The notes under the pieces are model-generated. The model had not been told where the DNA came from. It saw only the letters and a list, made by a program, of their open reading frames with translations, and did not search any database. Both the position numbers and the translations under genes were made by a program. Below, piece after piece: positions 9,076 through 18,143 of a stretch of 64,000 nt of DNA. This DNA comes from an uncultured Granulosicoccaceae bacterium (GTDB taxonomy: Bacteria > Pseudomonadota > Gammaproteobacteria > Granulosicoccales > Granulosicoccaceae): NCBI GenBank assembly GCA_937951345.1, contig CALFCF010000016.1, positions 18,324 through 82,323 on the forward strand, in the 5' to 3' direction. The number at the start of each line of letters is the position of its first letter. Positions within the stretch are counted from its first letter, which is position 1.

Positions 9076-9276
9076 GTGCTTCGATACCCCCTACTCGTTT
9101 GGCAAAATACCCGTCGAAATGTGACAGCGGACAAATAAATTTAAACCCAAATTGCCCACAAAAACCCGATTATCAACCGTTATTCTAGTGACCCGCTAAT
9201 CGATTTTAACTAGAATAGGCGTCGAATCACTCCACGATATGTCCATTAATTAACAGCTCCTTGTTCAGGATCCTGT

Positions 9277-10080
9277 ATGTCGCTATCAGAGCCGAAAATT
9301 GACACACTCGCTAACCCGGACATGCTCCGGTCGTACGATGCTCTTGATATTGAGCTGGTGGCTGATACCCCGCACCGCGAGCGTACTACTCAAAAAGCTC
9401 AAAACTACCGACAAAACACGCAAAACAAACGTCTGAATCGCTGGCCGCGAGCGGTCGCCCGGTTGGTCGACACCAGCTGGGAACTTGTTCTTATTGCCGG
9501 ACTGTTACTGGTTTTCCTGGCAACCCGAACCGATCACATTACATCCGGTTCGTTCCTGTTTTTTATGGTTCTTTTCGTTTCGCTTCCGCTGGCGCTGGGA
9601 CTTGACGCAATTATTGCGGCAATTGCCGGCAACACACCGGCTAAAGCTTTAGTTGGCGTAAAAGCAAGTTCAAGCCGAGGGGGCCGTGTCGGTTTCGCCA
9701 AGCACTTAAAGCGCAATTATGGCGTCTGGACTGATGGTATGGGTATGGGTGTCTTACCGATTACGCTATTCACAGCGATGAGCCAGTTCAAACGTGTTTC
9801 CGGTCGCCGCGAAGCGATTTATGACGAACGCCTGCATTTACGGGTGAGTAGCAGCAATTGGGCTGGAACCCGCGCAACGTTGCTATTGCTGAGCATGCTG
9901 GCATCTTTTGTATTGCTGACGGGATCCGGCTTAAGCAGTATCAAAAGTGTCTCCGCCTCATTGACTTCTCTGTTAAATCGAGATTCTGTCCCGGTAGTAA
10001 CGGCAACAGTTGATTCCGAAGCTGAGGCACAACAACAAAATCCATCAACCGGCGATCTGGACGCAGCGCGAACACGTTAA
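9277..10080 (+). CDS. RDD-family membrane protein (N-terminal part of a possibly frameshifted gene)
   Basis: A 267-codon frame. After about 60 hydrophilic residues comes RAVARLVDTSWELVLIAGLLLVF, the R-x-x-D start of an RDD domain, then two further hydrophobic segments (to about residue 120), KRNYGVWTDG, and a fourth hydrophobic segment near residues 205-225. The frame ends in a Ser/Thr/Glu-rich linker at a TAA. The -1 frame is open from 10026 and continues with a similar linker and a soluble domain to 10694 (next entry). Function of RDD proteins is poorly defined (transport or membrane association). Confidence 0.7.
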   Translation: MSLSEPKIDTLANPDMLRSYDALDIELVADTPHRERTTQKAQNYRQNTQNKRLNRWPRAVARLVDTSWELVLIAGLLLVFLATRTDHITSGSFLFFMVLFVSLPLALGLDAIIAAIAGNTPAKALVGVKASSSRGGRVGFAKHLKRNYGVWTDGMGMGVLPITLFTAMSQFKRVSGRREAIYDERLHLRVSSSNWAGTRATLLLLSMLASFVLLTGSGLSSIKSVSASLTSLLNRDSVPVVTATVDSEAEAQQQNPSTGDLDAARTR

Positions 10081-10694
10081 CTGCCACATCAACACATACA
10101 TCGACAGAAGAACTGACAACGGAATCTGCAGGCGAAAGCGAAGTGATCGATTCGACAACTGCTGATGTACCTGCACAAAACGAGTCAGACACAGACGCGG
10201 TGGCAATAGAGGAAACCGAAATAAATTCAGCGGAACCCGCTAATCGCTACTGGACGAACCCGTTGTCTGAACTGGAGGTTGAGATACCCGCGTCATTCGT
10301 TCAAAACAACCAATCCAGTGACTTGACTACTTTTGAACATATCAGTGCTGACGCACAGATCTCAGTAGTGAAAATCGAGTTCAATGCCGGTCAGGAAACT
10401 TCAATAGAAACGACAACTGAAAGTGCCGCAGCAATCTACCCGGATGTGGATTTCGGCAATGATAATCGCTCGTTTCTCTTCGGATCAAGATTGATCCACG
10501 AGTTAAACGGGACCGACAAGCAAACCGACCAACCAGTGACCATCCAGATATCTCATCCCGCTTCAGGTGTTGATCGAGCGTGGACAGATGATGACGAGGC
10601 ACTGGCGATCTATAGCCGCAGCCGCGCCGATGACGTGTCTTTACTGGACAACATCGATCAACTGAGAACTGCGCTCTGGAGCAGCTTTCCCTGA
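10026..10694 (+). pseudogene. Soluble C-terminal half of the RDD gene in another frame (frameshift suspected)
   Basis: This frame is open from just after a TGA at 10023 and overlaps the end of the RDD frame by about 55 bases. If it is a separate gene its only reasonable start is the GTG at 10143, which has no good ribosome binding site. Its first part is a Thr/Ser/Glu-rich linker like the tail of the RDD frame, followed by about 130 residues beginning RYWTNPLSELEVEIPA with a mixed alpha/beta character. The simplest reading is one gene of about 470 codons with a -1 shift (lost base, sequence error or programmed slip) in the linker. It could also be an independent two-gene arrangement. I do not recognise the soluble domain. 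Confidence 0.5.
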
Positions 10695-10793
10695 AGTTAA
10701 CCGGTGTGTGATCTACCGGGTCTTTTGTGTGGGTACAGCAAGACGATTCGGCAGATGCCTGCTGCAAATTGGCGGCAAGGCCGGAATATCAGA

Positions 10794-12632
10794 TCAGGCT
10801 AGCTCTACATCCGTATGACCGCTTACACGTCCCCGGTTCGCGGACTGCAACGAGTCTGATTCCTGTATCAACGATGTCAGATCAGCAGGCATCGTTCGCT
10901 CGTTTACGCTCCCGATACCGGTCATATCCGACTCCAGTGACAATGCCAACTGTAGAACGCCCGGCCACTCCGGATTGCGGCCACGTGACATTAGATACAT
11001 ATCCTTACCAAGCTCTGTAAATCGCATCACATCACGCCGCTTCGCATAGCGTTGCAGAAGCCGCATCCGGATATCCTGGCGCTGCGGATGACGCGTCAGT
11101 GCTTCCAGTAATGCGTCATCGCTCACCTTGTCACTACCGAGGTGACGTTTGAACCAAGTCAGCGCCGATGTTGTATCAGTTCCAGCGGTCACCAGATCAA
11201 CCGCTGGTTTCGAATCTGCTCTCGACAAACCACCGACGGTCTTCTCGTCCGATTTTTTGCGCCCGGCTGAAGTATCTGTCGCAATAGATTCCCGTCGCGC
11301 CAGCAATTGTTTGACAACAAGGAAAAGCGCCAGAGTCAGCGCCAATGCCAACAAACCGAGACTTCGCAGATACGGTGTACCGGCTACCTTTGTCCAAATA
11401 CTTTCTTTCGCCAATGCATTGCTTTGTTCAGACTGCGGACTTGTATCAACTGATACCTGCCGCAAATCCACGGTTTGAACAGCTGTTTTAGATGGCGAGA
11501 CCTCCAGTGTCTCTACTCTTGATTCCATAGCCTTTACCGCGTCGTTCTGTTCGCCGATCGACTGATCGACGGCGACGAGCGTCCGTTCAAAACTGGCTAT
11601 CTGCTGACTCAAACCGGTCAGCGTCGTATTAATCGGCTCAAGTCTTTCAGTGAGGGCCTCATCGATCAAAGCATCTACTCGCGCCTCTGGAAAAGGTTGC
11701 ACGACAGCCTGTGAGATCGGTACCGATGTCGCATCAGCTGTTACCGGTTTATTGCTGTTCTCTACCGGTGGGACCGGTTGTGAAGTCACAGTCGGCACTA
11801 CCCGTGCTTGCGGTGCAGAATCAGGCGCCTGCACCGATTGGCGAGCCGGTCGTTTAAATAGCACGCTGGCATCATTCTGAGTTGCCTGACGCAGTTGCGC
11901 GGCATCCGGTAAGCTCAAAGTGGCACCTGCGCGCAGTCGATTGGGTGAACCCAGAAACGCGTCGGGATTGGCGCGATAGATCGCGAGCATCAACTGTTCG
12001 TTGGTATACGAGCCTGATGCAACGCCTGCAGGTGGATCAAGATTCCGGGCAATCGACAACAATGTATCGCCCCGCTTCACAGTAACAGTTGACGCGCCGG
12101 CAACAACCCCATTTAAAGCCTGATCGACTGCACTGTTCGTTGCATTGCGTGATCCTTCGTTCGTCGCAACACGTGACACGCTACCAGCAACCGGTGGACG
12201 CACGACATACTCACGAAGGTAACTTCCACCCGTCCACGCTAATTCAACAATAATCTCGTTATGTTTATCAGGCATGGGTTCACCTGAGAGCAGCATAACC
12301 ACCGGGGAGGTGCTTGTTAACTCACGTAGCTCCGCCCACAAAAATGGTAGATCATCAGACTGTTTAAGGCCGGCAGCGCTCGATAAGGTCTCATCACCAA
12401 TCGTTACCTTTAACGACGACAGTGTGGCCGTATCAATATCATTGACGGGGATGCTGGCCTGCAAGTGTTCACCGGCTATTGATGAAAAGCTAATGTCACC
12501 CAGGGTTGCGGCATGCCCGGTCGAGAGCAAAGCACCGCTTAGCGGGGCTGCGCAACATAACAGCACTAGCCCTGGCTTGAGTCTATTCAGCGGGTTGAAC
12601 GGCGCCGTAAAGGCAGGATTTAAGCTACGCAT
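10794..12632 (-). CDS. fimV: FimV-like polar hub protein
   Basis: About 612 residues from the ATG at 12632, chosen because GAGGGA lies seven bases upstream; an ATG 39 bases earlier has no such site. In order: signal-like segment (GLVLLCCAAPLSGALLS), the FimV N-terminal domain (LGDISFSSIAGEHLQASIPV through ELAWTGG), a Pro/Val-rich linker, a LysM domain (VKRGDTLLSIARNL to LRAGATLSLPDA), a coiled coil (about 330-385), one membrane helix (LLALALTLALFLVV) and an acidic cytoplasmic C-terminal region with a helical repeat. FimV/HubP proteins bind peptidoglycan and organise cell poles for pili, chemotaxis and chromosome origin placement. It stands alone here; truA, often its neighbour in other gammaproteobacteria, is absent. 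Confidence 0.85.
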   Translation of the reverse strand: MRSLNPAFTAPFNPLNRLKPGLVLLCCAAPLSGALLSTGHAATLGDISFSSIAGEHLQASIPVNDIDTATLSSLKVTIGDETLSSAAGLKQSDDLPFLWAELRELTSTSPVVMLLSGEPMPDKHNEIIVELAWTGGSYLREYVVRPPVAGSVSRVATNEGSRNATNSAVDQALNGVVAGASTVTVKRGDTLLSIARNLDPPAGVASGSYTNEQLMLAIYRANPDAFLGSPNRLRAGATLSLPDAAQLRQATQNDASVLFKRPARQSVQAPDSAPQARVVPTVTSQPVPPVENSNKPVTADATSVPISQAVVQPFPEARVDALIDEALTERLEPINTTLTGLSQQIASFERTLVAVDQSIGEQNDAVKAMESRVETLEVSPSKTAVQTVDLRQVSVDTSPQSEQSNALAKESIWTKVAGTPYLRSLGLLALALTLALFLVVKQLLARRESIATDTSAGRKKSDEKTVGGLSRADSKPAVDLVTAGTDTTSALTWFKRHLGSDKVSDDALLEALTRHPQRQDIRMRLLQRYAKRRDVMRFTELGKDMYLMSRGRNPEWPGVLQLALSLESDMTGIGSVNERTMPADLTSLIQESDSLQSANRGRVSGHTDVELA

Positions 12633-12954
12633 ATGATTCCCTCGTGGTCTGGGCCACCTGAGGCGATGCACGGTCCTCAGGGCACATACCTGATGGGGCG
12701 GCTACAAAAGATTAAAGGGATTGCAAGAGTATAGACACACCTTCAAACTCTGCTCCACTGGCTGGCCCTGCTACGCTCTGGTTTCACACGAATACTACCG
12801 GCGTCATCCGCGCAACCGGGCTCCATACCGGGTACTCATCGCACGCCGTGTATCCCCGGTAACCGCGCTAGCCTGACATGCCGATACGACTGGATGGACA
12901 ACGACCTTTTTTCGTGAGCAAATGCGCGTACTTTTAACTGGAGGCTTTGAATAA
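12633..12954. other. Divergent intergenic region between fimV-like and DMT genes
   Basis: About 320 bases between two divergent genes, so both promoters should lie here. I see no confident -35/-10 pair, RNA gene or further frame. A GGAG before the GTG at 12955 is the likely ribosome binding site of the next gene. Confidence 0.5.
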
Positions 12955-13902
12955 GTGGCCGAATACCATCGGCAACCTTCGTCGCAAGCGGCTGCCTCGA
13001 CATGGTGCGTTCTGTTTATTGTTTTCGGCTTGCTGGCTTTCGCGATTCAGGATGCCATCATCAAGGGGCTTTCCCAAACCTACCCGGTGCTGCAGCTGCT
13101 CACAATCAGAAGCGCGATCGTGATGTTTCTGCTGTTGATACTGACAATTTCAATTGGTGGAATTGATCTTCTAAAAACCCGTCGCTTACCTGTATTAATG
13201 TCGCGAGGCGTATTTGCATTTTTCGCGTTTACTCTCTACTACCTCGCGCTCTCCAAGCTACCGCTTGCGGAAGGTGCTGCGGTTTATATGACCGCGCCCC
13301 TTTTCGTGACAGCCCTTTCGGTCCCATTACTCGGTGAGAAGGTCGGCATCCATCGGACGGTAGCCGTGATAGCAGGCTTTATTGCGGCACTCATGATGAT
13401 AAATCCCGGTTCTGCAATATTTCAGGTTGCAGCCATGCTGCCGTTGATCAGCGCCATGCTGTACTCATTCATCCCGATAATAAATCGACATATTGGCCGA
13501 CGGGAGCATCCACTGACTATGGCTGTTTACACCATGTTGAGCTACCTGTTACTGAGTCTGGTCGCGAGCCTGCTGGTGCATGTTATTCGTTTGGATGTGA
13601 ATAGTCAGAGTGTTTTATCCGGTTTACTCGACATATGGCCTCCAATGGATTTCAGCGATGTGCTGGCAATTTTCTGCTCCGGCGCTTTATTCGTTCTGGG
13701 TCTGCTCGGATTGACCCAGTCGTATCGATTGCTCCCGGTCAGTATTGTTGCACCCTTTGAGTATAGTTATCTCATCTGGGCAACTGTGATCGGCTATGTT
13801 GCTTTCAATGAGATTCCTTCGCTTCGGACACTGATTGGAGGTATTGTGATCGTGGGTTGCGGTTGCTATATCGCCTTCAGAGACAATCGCTCGCCGGTTT
13901 AA
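12955..13902 (+). CDS. EamA/DMT-superfamily transporter
   Basis: A 315-residue inner-membrane protein with ten hydrophobic segments arranged as two EamA repeats. It has the usual motifs FAIQDAIIKGLSQTYPVLQ in the first helix, YYLALSKLPLAEGAAVYMTAPLF in helices 3-4, and the repeat-2 equivalent GLLGLTQSYRLLPVSIVAPFEY. The start is a GTG with GGAGG-like upstream sequence. DMT proteins export amino acids, nucleotides or metabolites; the substrate cannot be told from sequence. It may be the first gene of a run on the plus strand, but the 118-base gap to the next gene leaves this open. Confidence 0.85.
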   Translation: MAEYHRQPSSQAAASTWCVLFIVFGLLAFAIQDAIIKGLSQTYPVLQLLTIRSAIVMFLLLILTISIGGIDLLKTRRLPVLMSRGVFAFFAFTLYYLALSKLPLAEGAAVYMTAPLFVTALSVPLLGEKVGIHRTVAVIAGFIAALMMINPGSAIFQVAAMLPLISAMLYSFIPIINRHIGRREHPLTMAVYTMLSYLLLSLVASLLVHVIRLDVNSQSVLSGLLDIWPPMDFSDVLAIFCSGALFVLGLLGLTQSYRLLPVSIVAPFEYSYLIWATVIGYVAFNEIPSLRTLIGGIVIVGCGCYIAFRDNRSPV

Positions 13903-14020
13903 ACTGTTGATATCATGTGATGAATATTTTATCGATGTACCGATATGTCACTCCATCGCGATGAGACAGCGTAATCAAATTCCTTTATTTTGACTTGAAC
14001 GATAATTTTTCACACATCCG

Positions 14021-14932
14021 ATGAGCAATCGATTCAAAAACAATCAGGTGATCGGTGTTGTTGCAGAATCAACAAACGAACTGACCTATGCCGAAAAATA
14101 CGGTCTTACAGCCGTAGAAATACGCGTCGATCTGTTGCTGGCAGCCGGCGAGAGTGTCGAGAGCATTCTGCGTTTGGTTTCCGATGCTTCAAATCTCAAG
14201 CTCGGTGTATTGGCAACCGTTCGTCACCCATCACACGGCGGTAAGTACGCAGAATCTGAAACAAAACGCGTTGCTCTCTACCATACCATTCTCGAAGCTG
14301 GAGCAGATTTGATCGATGTGGAATGGGACAGTGAGGCAGCTACTCTACTACAGGATGTTCATCACCGACTGGTTCTGAGCTATCACAATTTCGATGGAAT
14401 GCCGGCAGCCTCGGAACTTGCAAAGTTGACGACATCACTCGAAGCCAAAAAACCATTTGCAATAAAGATTGTACCTACGGCAACTCAGCTTGCTGATGCT
14501 GTGTGCCTGCTTGACTGGGTGAGTCAATCATTGTCAACAACAAAACAATCACCCGTACGCCGTATTGGTTTTGTGATGGGAGAACAAGGTGCTTGTAGCC
14601 GCGTGCTTTCGACTTGCTTTGGTGGTGCGCTTACGTATGCGAGCTTTGGCGAGGCTGTCGCTCCCGGTCAGATATCGCTTGATGAACTACTGAATTTGTA
14701 CCGCGTACCAGAGCTGAATGAGACAACACGGGTAACTGCGGTTTTCGGTAAAACTTCGTCAGCTCAACAGACAGCGGCAGCGGATACCGCTTCTGCAACA
14801 GTGACTAATTTGAACCAGAACTACAAAAGAGACAATATAAATCGCGTTGCTATAGATTTATCACTCTCCACCCTGACAGAGATCAGGGCGCTCGCAAAGG
14901 CACTACGAATAGATGACGTGGTGGAACTCTAA
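14021..14932 (+). CDS. aroD: Type I 3-dehydroquinate dehydratase with extra C-terminal tail
   Basis: The first 225 or so residues are a type I dehydroquinase, which removes water from 3-dehydroquinate in the shikimate pathway through a Schiff-base lysine. All key residues are present: E33 and R35 (VEIRVD), R68 (TVRHP), H122 (SYHNF), K149 (AIKI, the Schiff-base lysine), R194 (CSRVL), S208 and Q217 (SFGEAVAPGQ). After LYRVPELNETT the protein continues about 70 residues with AVFGKTSSAQQ and ends in LSTLTEIRALAKALRIDDV, which resembles the first part of an AroE shikimate dehydrogenase domain as in bifunctional AroD-AroE proteins, but without the nucleotide-binding part. The next gene starts 28 bases after the stop, so the two may be co-transcribed. 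Confidence 0.85.
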   Translation: MSNRFKNNQVIGVVAESTNELTYAEKYGLTAVEIRVDLLLAAGESVESILRLVSDASNLKLGVLATVRHPSHGGKYAESETKRVALYHTILEAGADLIDVEWDSEAATLLQDVHHRLVLSYHNFDGMPAASELAKLTTSLEAKKPFAIKIVPTATQLADAVCLLDWVSQSLSTTKQSPVRRIGFVMGEQGACSRVLSTCFGGALTYASFGEAVAPGQISLDELLNLYRVPELNETTRVTAVFGKTSSAQQTAAADTASATVTNLNQNYKRDNINRVAIDLSLSTLTEIRALAKALRIDDVVEL

Positions 14933-14960
14933 TCAATAGCGTTAAACTTTGAACGATTCT

Positions 14961-16487
14961 ATGTCTACACCGATCGTTGCAGTGGCAGGGTTTCATCACG
15001 AGACCAATACATTTGCTCCACAACCGACCCCTTATGAGGAGTTTGTAAAAGATGACGGCTGGCCGGGACTCGTCACTGGGAAAGACGTTATCACTGCACT
15101 TGAACCGCTTAACATCGGCATGGGTGGGTTCATTCAGGCTGCCCGGCGGCATGCCTGGCATCTCGAGCCCATACTCTGGTGCAATGCTGAACCCTATGCA
15201 CATGTAACTGAAGACGCCTATGAGCGGATTGTAGGCAGCATACTCGACGAACTACGTATTCTATGTAAAAGCAGCCCTGCACCTGATGGCATATATCTGT
15301 GTCTACATGGTGCGATGGTGGCACAACATATCGACGACGGTGAAGGTGAACTACTGGCACGAATTCGCCAAATCACAGGTAGCGATATACCGATTGCGTT
15401 GAGCCTCGATCTGCATGCGAACATCTCTCCACAAATGTTTGAATTAAGTGATGCAATAACAATATTCCGCACTTATCCTCACATTGATATGGCCGACACC
15501 GGTCAACGCGCTTTTGCGCTGTTGCAACAAATGATAGAAACCGGATGTAAACCCGCGAAAGCGTACCGGCAAGGAGAATTTTTGCTACCACTGACGGCGC
15601 AATACACCGGCTCACCACCCACGCAAACAATTTATCAGCGGGTTAAAGACTTGTCAGTGGATAAAACTATCAGCTGCGACTTTGCCTGCGGTTTTCCACC
15701 ATCGGATATTCCACACTGTGGCCCGGCAGCTGTGGTGTACGCAAGCGATGAGAAGACGTCACGACAAACACTGGACGCACTTATGCAAACAGTGTCAAAA
15801 CTCGAAACAGATTATGCAGAATCTTTAATGAGCGCCAAAACTGCAGTGGCGACAGCGATTCAACTGGCTGCAGAACAACAAAATACATCAGACAATAAAC
15901 CCGTTGTCATCGCTGATGTACAGGATAACCCTGGAGCAGGCGGCAGCGGAGATACCACCGGACTGCTGTTCGCGATGCTGGAGCAGGGTTTGACCAACAG
16001 TTGCCTGGCAGCAATATGGGACCCGGAAACCGCCAGGCAAGCAACCGATGCAGGCATCGGTCAAACAATAAATTGCTCAATCGGCGGAAAAAGCGGCACA
16101 CCGGATGTCGCTGCGTGGCAGGGTGACGCTGAAGTTTTATCGCTATCTGACGGCAGGTTTTACGGTGTTGGCCCAATGATGAAAGGAACACAATATAAAC
16201 TCGGACCCATGGCGCTGTTACGTATCACGACAAACGCTGCCGACATCCAAGTCATCATCCAATCGGAGCGCGCACAATGCCTCGACCGTGGATTTTTGTT
16301 AGCACTCGGTATCAATCCAAAGGACTTGTCCATTATTGCGCTTAAAAGCACAGTTCACTTTCGTAATGATTTTGAGGATCTGGCCAGCCATATACTGTTG
16401 GCTGCCTGCCCCGGTGCCAATCCATGTGATCTACATGCCATTGCGTACACCCGACTGCGGTCATCCGTGCGTCTGCCCATGAGTTAG
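14961..16487 (+). CDS. M81/MlrC-family metallopeptidase-like protein
   Basis: A 508-residue protein of the M81 family, named after MlrC of microcystin degradation. The N-terminal strand AVAGFHHETNTFAP carries the metal-binding HHETN motif, CLHGAMV and SLDLHANIS supply further metal-site residues (Asp/His), and the C-terminal domain opens with ADVQDNPGAGGSGDTTG. I take the ATG at 14961 as the start because it begins directly at the conserved strand; a TTG twelve bases upstream is an alternative. Most members are not peptidases of microcystin but enzymes of unknown amide substrates in catabolic clusters. Its neighbour is an aroD-type gene 28 bases upstream. Confidence 0.85.
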   Translation: MSTPIVAVAGFHHETNTFAPQPTPYEEFVKDDGWPGLVTGKDVITALEPLNIGMGGFIQAARRHAWHLEPILWCNAEPYAHVTEDAYERIVGSILDELRILCKSSPAPDGIYLCLHGAMVAQHIDDGEGELLARIRQITGSDIPIALSLDLHANISPQMFELSDAITIFRTYPHIDMADTGQRAFALLQQMIETGCKPAKAYRQGEFLLPLTAQYTGSPPTQTIYQRVKDLSVDKTISCDFACGFPPSDIPHCGPAAVVYASDEKTSRQTLDALMQTVSKLETDYAESLMSAKTAVATAIQLAAEQQNTSDNKPVVIADVQDNPGAGGSGDTTGLLFAMLEQGLTNSCLAAIWDPETARQATDAGIGQTINCSIGGKSGTPDVAAWQGDAEVLSLSDGRFYGVGPMMKGTQYKLGPMALLRITTNAADIQVIIQSERAQCLDRGFLLALGINPKDLSIIALKSTVHFRNDFEDLASHILLAACPGANPCDLHAIAYTRLRSSVRLPMS

Positions 16488-16656
16488 GCCACATTGACTG
16501 AATTCAGGTGAAGTGATTTGAGCTAAATCATCTGTTACGCGCTGCTCTGCGTATTAGCAACACACGAACCAGCTCAACGAAGAGCACACTGCTCCAGTAC
16601 TTTTCATAAATTCTTGATACTAACATTGTGGCAGAACCCTATCGCGCGCTAAAAAT

Positions 16657-17190
16657 ATGATTCAAAAACTATTTATACTGATCGCTGTTGTTGGTATGAC
16701 AACCGGCTGCGCATCGTCAATCAAAGGTCAGGCTTACGAAAGCCAGAGTCCGGCAATTGATCTGGCCGCATTTTTTGACGGCAAAGTCAAAGCCTGGGGA
16801 ATTGTTCAAAACCGCAGTGGTAATATTATCCAGCGATTTACCGTTGATATAATCGGAACACGTAACGACAATCAACTAATCCTTGATGAGACGTTTCAAT
16901 ATCAGATCGGCGAAGGTCCCGAGCAAAGACGCTGGACACTCGAAGAAACCACAAGTGGTGTGTGGCAAGGTCAGGCGAACGATATTGAAAGTCAGGCAAC
17001 TGGAAAGTCGCACGGCAATGCCTTTAATCTGGTCTACCAGATGGAAGTACCGGTAAACGGACGTAAAGTGAAAGTCACGCTTAACGACTGGTTCTGGCAA
17101 ATGGATGAGAATTCCCTTATCAATCGTTCATATATTCGTAAGTTCGGTCTGACATTTGCCGAAATCACCATTTTTATGCAACGTCAATAG
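16657..17190 (+). CDS. DUF3833 lipoprotein
   Basis: A 177-residue predicted lipoprotein. The signal peptide ends in MTTGCAS, a lipobox with the modified Cys at about residue 18. The mature part matches the DUF3833 pattern: LAAFFDGKVKAWGIVQNRSG, then FTVDIIGT, the Trp-containing RRWTLEE, and a C-terminal NDWFWQMDENSLINRSYIRKFG. Proteins of this family are common in gammaproteobacteria, usually next to lipid or cyclopropane-fatty-acid genes, and their role is unknown. It lies 92 bases before a thioesterase-like gene on the same strand. Confidence 0.82.
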   Translation: MIQKLFILIAVVGMTTGCASSIKGQAYESQSPAIDLAAFFDGKVKAWGIVQNRSGNIIQRFTVDIIGTRNDNQLILDETFQYQIGEGPEQRRWTLEETTSGVWQGQANDIESQATGKSHGNAFNLVYQMEVPVNGRKVKVTLNDWFWQMDENSLINRSYIRKFGLTFAEITIFMQRQ

Positions 17191-17282
17191 ACCTTGTTTA
17201 CCGTAGATTTTACTCTGTACCCACAGACAAACCCATTAACCCGTTAACCCATTAATCCGTTCGCAGCAATCTCGCAATCACA

Positions 17283-17828
17283 GTGAAACTGTACATACGC
17301 CTCTTCTGGCTTCTACTTACGCAATCAACAAGAAGCCGCTGCGAATTAACCGGTCCGGTAAGCACGTCGTTACGGGTTTACCCAAATGATCTTGACGTCA
17401 ACGGTCACGTTAACAACGGTGTGTATCTGACCTATGCAGACCTGGCCAGAACAGATCTAATGTTACGCTCCGGTTCATTCAAGCCTATTATCCGGAACGG
17501 CTGGTACCCGGTAGTTGTTGCAGAAAGTATCCGCTTTTACCGATCACTAAAAATTCTTCAGCGCTTTGAAATAGAGACCAGCGTCATTGGCTGGAACGAC
17601 AGAGACATTTTTCTGGAACAACGCTACTACCGCAACAACACGCTCAGTGCAGCTGCCGTTATAAAAGCGCGTTTTTTGTCCCGCAAAGGAGGTTCTGTTG
17701 CTGTCAAGGAATTGCTTGCAACAATAGGTTTTGACCAACCAGCTCCGGAGCTCCCCGGGTGGGTTGCCGAATGGGATAACTCGGTACGATCAATGGAAAT
17801 GGCCACAAGCCGTGATCCCGGCCAATAA
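17283..17828 (+). CDS. 4HBT-fold acyl-CoA thioesterase (THEM6/YbgC-like)
   Basis: A 181-residue hot-dog-fold protein. The conserved segment VYPNDLDVNGHVNNGVYLTYADLARTDL matches the 4HBT_2 pattern, with the catalytic Asp in the D-L-D-x-N-G-H motif. Such enzymes hydrolyse acyl-CoA or acyl-ACP thioesters. The first 20 residues form a short hydrophobic segment (LFWLLL), as in membrane-associated THEM6-like proteins. The start is a GTG, with a short repeated CCCATTAA/CCGTTAA stretch just before it and no strong ribosome binding site. It probably forms a small unit with the DUF3833 lipoprotein gene. Confidence 0.78.
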   Translation: MKLYIRLFWLLLTQSTRSRCELTGPVSTSLRVYPNDLDVNGHVNNGVYLTYADLARTDLMLRSGSFKPIIRNGWYPVVVAESIRFYRSLKILQRFEIETSVIGWNDRDIFLEQRYYRNNTLSAAAVIKARFLSRKGGSVAVKELLATIGFDQPAPELPGWVAEWDNSVRSMEMATSRDPGQ

Positions 17829-18143
17829 TCTCGATTATTTTCTGTCTAAAACCTGCTGCCGTTGAACCCGATTTACTTAAAATCGACGCATAGAGAAGTA
17901 TCTTGACAGCGGTTGTTGTCACACTCCTCTTGCTTGGTGCGAAACTGCGGTAGAATCCACATCCGGACCTGTAAGCACAGATTTTATTATCCTGCGCTCA
18001 GCTGTATAAATTAGCTCTGCCATTAAAATCTCTACCACCAAAGCCGGCGAGCAATAAATACTGGCAGCCTTTTAGATATTTCAACGCACATATCTTCAAC
18101 GCACGATATTTTCAACGCAAGTTAACCTGAACTTAATACTACA
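17829..18143. other. Intergenic before the ABC importer operon
   Basis: About 315 bases. It contains TTGACA at 17903 and TAGAAT at 17951, but their spacing (42 bases) is too large for one sigma-70 promoter. No RNA gene or riboswitch that I can recognise; I looked for the thiamine (THI box) pattern because of the YnjBCD resemblance and did not see it. Confidence 0.4.

Noticed and set aside
17903..17956. TTGACA and TAGAAT as a sigma-70 promoter upstream of the YnjB-like gene
   Set aside because: The spacing of 42 bases is far outside the normal range.
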